64,000 nucleotides of DNA from Anisus vortex (lineage: Eukaryota; Mollusca; Gastropoda; Planorbidae), in assembly GCA_949126835.1 (NCBI GenBank), contig OX421500.1, forward strand, positions 22,495,667 to 22,559,666. Direction: 5' to 3'. Both the position numbers and the translations under genes were made by a program. Every line of letters begins with the position of its first letter. Position 1 is the first letter of the stretch. This document shows positions 61,501-64,000 of the stretch, one piece after another. The notes beneath the pieces were generated by a model. That model was not told the origin of the DNA, made no database searches, and saw nothing but the letters and a program-made list of their open reading frames with translations.

Positions 61501-61716
61501 GACTTGGCAAGATATAGCCTAGGATACAATTAGTAAAGTTACGTGTCAATAAAATCTCTAAATAGGACATGCTAATCATAGTCTAAATAAAGTAAATAAC
61601 GACAAGTACAAAATGTCTAGCTTTTACCTGAACTTAAAAAACGACATTCAACTACGCCGTTTTGATGAAAGATAAAGTCAATGGCGTAGTCATAGTTCAC
61701 CAAATTAAGTATGGAT
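49335..61716 (-). CDS. Copper amine oxidase gene, catalytic-domain exons
   Basis: Five minus-strand exons join in frame: 61716-61628, 59061-58880, 57668-57514, 50771-50564 and 49540-49335 (840 bp, 280 codons). They encode the central part of a copper amine oxidase, an enzyme that oxidises primary amines to aldehydes with release of hydrogen peroxide and ammonia. Visible are the NYDY motif, whose first tyrosine becomes the topaquinone cofactor, the HxH copper ligands in GNVHHHAAHFKADLDI, and the third-ligand region EHIPHSEDLP. Wording is closest to the animal AOC/VAP-1 family. N-terminal exons lie beyond 61716 and the C-terminal exon(s) beyond 49335 were not found. Introns hold four minisatellites and a LINE fragment. 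Three splice sites are part of tandem repeats. Confidence 0.92.
50131..50580. repeat. 45-bp minisatellite containing an exon-end splice donor
   Basis: Ten units with exact 45-bp spacing (TGGAAGTCTAAGATTC at 50131, then every 45 bases to 50536). In gene orientation each unit is the last 13 bases of the exon at 50564 (TATTGTTGACGAG), the donor GTACAC and 26 more intron bases. The last unit on plus is the real exon end. One copy (near 50336) has lost GT; others have small changes in the exon-like part. Confidence 0.93.
50564..50771 (-). CDS. Amine oxidase exon
   Basis: 208 bp after TTCTCAG. Reads RIKIDGQAYNLFPDNVGGVR, then STPWTQHQMVITKYKDYERW and NPVVNFTKYYADDEPIVDE. The W..Q..VTKYK segment and the run VNFTKYYADDEPI are conserved in the family. 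The donor GTACAC at 50563 is one of ten such sites spaced 45 bp apart. Use of any later one meets an in-frame TAG, so the first is taken. Confidence 0.92.
50929..56690. repeat. 38-bp minisatellite, about 152 copies
   Basis: Units of GCCCATGAACACAAGATGGC plus AAAGTTTAAATATTATCW. The ATG of the unit was checked at 50945, 52503 and 56683: the distances are exactly 41 and 110 units, so there is no net length change over 5.7 kb. Nearly all variation is one A/T site (TCAGCCC versus TCTGCCC). Rare markers show higher-order repeats: CATAAACAC at 152-bp steps (near 51590, 51742, 51894) and GAATAC at 53531, 54975 and 55773 (38 and 21 units apart). Lies within an amine oxidase intron. Confidence 0.96.
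56930..57220 (+). mobile_element. 3' end of a non-LTR retrotransposon
   Basis: On plus, NKFLVPYARTNAYKYSFFPS and GIRARNGLPEQTRK end at TAA 57128-57130. This is the usual C-terminus of CR1/jockey-like ORF2 proteins (YSFFPxxIRxWNxLP). A short 3' tail with GATAAGATAAG repeats follows at about 57195-57218. Sits in the intron between the 38-bp array and the exon at 57514. Confidence 0.75.
57514..57668 (-). CDS. Amine oxidase exon
   Basis: 155 bp, acceptor TGTACAG, donor GTACAT. Reads DPSVIKEQTKLLRNLKKTEL, then EAVFDYNFRTPLYHLVYS and ends in RSY plus two bases. Phase 0 in, phase 2 out; the RSYR...I junction with the next exon fits the family. Confidence 0.88.
58668..58932. repeat. 53-bp repeat carrying the exon 3' end and its splice donor, 5 copies
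   Basis: In gene orientation each unit holds the last 49 bases of the exon (from TAGATATGAGACT to CTGCAACAG) and then GTAA. Last-exon-base positions are 58880, 58827, 58774, 58721 and 58668. The first four donors read CAG/GTAATA and the most distal CAG/GTAAAC. The latter is probably the original donor, and AA is the microhomology at the duplication joint. Confidence 0.93.
58880..59061 (-). CDS. Amine oxidase exon with HxH copper ligands
   Basis: 182 bp. It opens GYILPSFINAKETLYGYRVE and continues NEIVGNVHHHAAHFKADLDI, then GGTDNRYETLNIVRDTSPLQ, Q. The HHH supplies the two His ligands of copper (H-x-H). The acceptor CCTAG at 59062-59066 and the donor GTAATA at 58874-58879 both belong to tandem repeats. 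Downstream donors at 58827, 58774, 58721 and 58668 (last exon base) could extend the exon by multiples of 53 bp, which breaks the frame unless three units are added, and the extension meets a stop. The shortest form keeps the frame into the next exon. Confidence 0.9.
59041..61545. repeat. 44-45-bp minisatellite carrying the exon 5' end and its splice acceptor
   Basis: About 21 units at 59041-59978 and about 4-5 at 61335-61545, split by a LINE insertion. In gene orientation a unit is about 20 intron bases ending in CTAG plus the first 24 bases of the exon (GCTATATCTTGCCAAG, then TTTTATAA). The AG is kept in almost every unit. Variants GTATCCTAG and GTATCACTAG differ by one base in length. Confidence 0.92.
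59979..61334 (-). mobile_element. 5'-truncated non-LTR retrotransposon inside the minisatellite
   Basis: Minus-strand LINE: RT domain with TQFGFVADKSTRNAIF, LYLCFIDYSKAYDKVKH, GVRQGCVLSPDLFNIY and the catalytic YADD (NNLRYADDTVLI near 60760), then the C-terminal part with LLYGCECWTIDNETMKRLEA, ending in TAA at 59991 and a GAA-triplet tail. Frames break at two short tandem duplications: 8 bp near 60745-60760 and 4 bp near 61266-61273. Repeat units resume directly on both sides, so it inserted into the existing array. Confidence 0.9.
61628..61716 (-). CDS. Amine oxidase exon with topaquinone tyrosine
   Basis: 89 bp between a TTTCAG acceptor and a GTAAAA donor, encoding SILNLVNYDYAIDFIFHQNG and then VVECRFLSSG. 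NYDY is the cofactor site; the following strand (FIFHQNGVVE) is standard for the family. Enters in phase 2, leaves in phase 1. Confidence 0.93.
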
Positions 61717-62496
61717 CTGAAATAGTAGAATACTCTGTTATAAGTGTATAGCATGTTTAAAAAGTTTTCTTAGTGTTTTTAGAATTGTATTAATAATTCA
61801 TTTAGATTTTTTTTTAATATTTTATTATGGAATAGCCTAGAGATTATCTGTGTACAAATTGTATCGATAATTTAATTAGAGTTATTTATTATGGCGTATA
61901 TATTATTTGTATATAACAAAATGTGTTCTGGTAATCTCTACAAATTTCCTGTACGTATTTTCCTTATCTTCTTCTTCGTCAAAATCTATTCTAGCACTTT
62001 CTGCCCCATAATCTTTATAATACACGCAGAGGTGTAGTGTGTTGTTGTTGTGTTTTAGCACAATGTTGAAGAAGATACTTATTATTATTTTATTATCGAC
62101 CAGAGGTTTTTAATGTAGTTATTGTAAACAAGTTCACGTATTAAATTATTCTTTAAATGTTCATCCAACGACTTGAATGCATTACTTCATAATGAATTAG
62201 ACCCTAGGCCATAGACAAACCACAGAAAACCGTCCAGATAACAGTTCTTTTACTTTTATAAATTGGTGTGGCGTGCTGGTCTAAGATGCTGTCACCGAGC
62301 CTGCAATTAGCGTATAGGCTATCAGTGCAGACTTAGTGGATAACTCAGCAGGTACACAGGGTGATGGGGAGGGGTGATTTAGGCAGGTTTTCTAGGTGGT
62401 ATGTGGTCCCGAAGTGCAGATGATTCCTAGGTGATTCTAAGACAAATTTATATCCAGGTTTCGTTTTGGCTCGTTCATACGTAGGTTGAGTTAAAC
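61717..62496. other. Intronic or intergenic stretch with SINE-like piece
   Basis: At about 62267-62340 the sequence GTGGCGTGCTGGTCTAAGAT resembles the A-box part of a tRNA gene (Leu/Ser type) as used by SINEs; no clear B box was found. On the minus strand 62075-61920 has a 50-codon open stretch ending VEITRTHFVIYK with an acidic run (DFDEEEDKEN), unassigned. Confidence 0.3.
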
Positions 62497-63287
62497 TGTT
62501 GTGACCGTTGACTAATTGACACTGTCACTGGACGTCACACAAACAGGTATTCTATCAATCGATAAGCAAGGCGTATTGTAACAAAGAATATTTTATTCAC
62601 GTGAAAGTCCGTATTCAATCATAAATGACGTGAGCACATAATTCATACAATCCAAATACAAGTGATAAAGAGTGTACATTTAATCATAGGCTTAAACTAT
62701 ATGTAGTAGATAGTCCTAACAAGGACTCTACAACAGACTGTAGCACCGCGTGGTGCTGTTGGAGCTCGGGGCATCCAACCCTCGAGACTCCTTAAGCCAG
62801 ACTGCCCTAAAACTAACTTACATTACATGTTAAACAACAAGTTAGGTTGCAACCCCCCCCCCACGTGATTGTAATGAGGGGGGAGGGGCAAGGGTAAGAT
62901 TGACCCGTAGATAGCGTATCCGATTGGTCAACATGTCTCTTCAATTCAACATTTGATTGATTGGCATGTGAAAATAAGTACCAAACGGTAGTGGGGAGGG
63001 GCTGCTCGGGGGGAGGGGGGGGGAAGACGCGGCGGTAGGGAAACTTCGAAGGCCCTGTGTTGTTGGTCAGAGTTTCTCTCTTGTCCGTCGGGGTCCTGCA
63101 TCAAAGATTCCAAGTTCCCTATTCTCTGACCAGGAGAAGAACCGTCATTGAGATGTGAATTTCCTGTGATCTGGTCGAAGAGACTGTGGGGTGGGGGGTG
63201 GCTTAGCTTGGTTACGTCAGGTATGACCCTGGCCTTGTTCCGAAGGCGTGGGGCGGGGAGGGGGAGGAACACACACGTGCTACAACA
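62497..63287 (-). mobile_element. Possible solo LTR
   Basis: A 791-bp block with termini TGTTGT and ACAACA, of higher GC than its surroundings. In minus orientation an AATAAA lies about 95 bases before the end, as in many LTRs. Flanks show no clear target duplication, and only one copy is in the window, so this is tentative. Confidence 0.3.
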
Positions 63288-63941
63288 TTTATAATATACA
63301 TGAATGGGAACTAATATCAATGACTAATCGTATAACAATAAGTAATATAGGCCTACTGATAAACATGCAGAACGTATACAAATATGTAAATAAAATTCAA
63401 TGCAAAGCTAAATACTTTAATGTTAAATAATATAGGAGATAGAAAGGAATAACACATTCTTACTCCAATCAGACATTCAATAGTGGCACATAGTGTCAGT
63501 GGTTTGTACGTACATATGAGATGATTATAGTATCTTATAAGAGCGGATTACATTTAAAAACCTTTCTTAGTTCGTGTGGTGTTAATCTTGTCCAATACGC
63601 CACAATTGGATACATAAAAAATGTAAGGCTCTACTGTTTTTTACATCACCAAAACAACTAGGCCTATAGACATATGTAAAGCATAAACTGAAAAATTATA
63701 TTCATATGTTATATTCCAAACCATTGCAGTTAATTTACTTAACTCTTTCAATACGTTTAGCCATACTGTATGCTGGAACATTATGGCTCGGTTTGACTTT
63801 AAGTATAGAAAGAGTTAAGTCAGGCCGTTTTAGCCAAAATCATACAGACCCAGTTCAGACCCACTTCAGCAATGCTCATAAAATGTTAGTCTTAAAATAG
63901 AACATGATAGTGTAATATTGTAATGGGATAACCATATAGGC
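63288..63941. other. AT-rich non-coding stretch
   Basis: No gene seen. Confidence 0.5.
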
Positions 63942-64000
63942 AGGGCCGTATTTAGGATAGTGGGGGCCTGTTCCAAAATTTATGTGGGGGGCCCCTTGTG
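63942..64000 (+). mobile_element. Start of a hAT-like element (cut by window end)
   Basis: From 63942 the sequence CAGGGCCGTATTTAGG then GTGGGGGCC and GGGGGCCCC resembles the 5' terminus of a common group of hAT elements. The rest lies outside the window. Confidence 0.45.

Noticed and set aside
61920..62075. Open minus-strand stretch with DFDEEEDKEN as an upstream amine oxidase exon
   Set aside because: It has no resemblance to the part of the enzyme that should precede the NYDY exon and is followed by a stop without a donor in a suitable phase.

Overview
The window looks like AT-rich nuclear DNA of a mollusc, most likely a heterobranch (pulmonate-type) gastropod. The reasons are short, widely spaced exons with GT-AG introns, many minisatellites and fragments of several transposon classes, a contactin with an N-terminal C-type lectin domain (an invertebrate arrangement), and an immunoglobulin plus H-type lectin gene that resembles the gastropod VIgL/FREP immune lectins. 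There is no bacterial-type gene, operon or CRISPR array. Species cannot be named from the sequence alone.

Layout. (1) 1-12542, minus strand: the 5' part of a contactin gene. Eight exons were traced by reading frame and splice phase: signal peptide, C-type lectin domain, Ig1 and the start of Ig2, running off the left edge. One of its introns holds a complete, recent LTR retrotransposon (1906-8492, plus strand, antisense to the gene) with 626-bp LTRs and a 4-bp target duplication. Its pol order is protease-integrase-RT-RNase H, so it is a Ty3/Gypsy element of the Gmr1 type, and its gag has a SCAN-like region. (2) 12543-30480: mostly non-coding DNA with tandem repeats, including a 2029-bp unit in direct tandem (17205-21262) and 18-, 20-, 25-, 53-, 54- and 57-bp arrays. 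(3) 30480-41864: a duplicated locus for an Ig/H-type-lectin protein on the plus strand. The first copy (32310-33178) is open; the second (40897-41864) is a pseudogene. Arrays of 15 bp and 43 bp lie beside the first copy, and a 4.27-kb hAT element with an 8-bp target duplication lies in front of the second. (4) 41865-49334: non-coding DNA with non-LTR retrotransposon fragments and a 1.63-kb terminal-inverted-repeat element. (5) 49335-61716, minus strand: five consecutive exons of the catalytic domain of a copper amine oxidase, including the quinone-forming tyrosine motif and the copper ligands. (6) 61717-64000: repeats, a SINE-like piece, a possible solo LTR and the start of another hAT-like element.

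The most unusual signal is in the amine oxidase gene. Three exon-intron boundaries are themselves the units of minisatellites. The acceptor of the copper-ligand exon plus its first 24 bases is repeated about 25 times in the upstream intron. The donor of the same exon plus its last 49 bases is present 5 times at 53-bp spacing. The donor of a later exon plus its last 13 bases is present 10 times at 45-bp spacing. A fourth array in this gene has 152 copies of a 38-bp unit over 5.7 kb with no net length change between the points checked. Whether the extra splice sites are used is unknown, but the arrangement offers many alternative splice sites around an essential exon.

The genes do not form a common pathway. 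Contactin is a cell-adhesion protein, the amine oxidase an oxidising ectoenzyme or secreted enzyme, and the Ig/lectin protein a likely secreted recognition molecule. All readings come from inspection only; no similarity search or alignment program was run.
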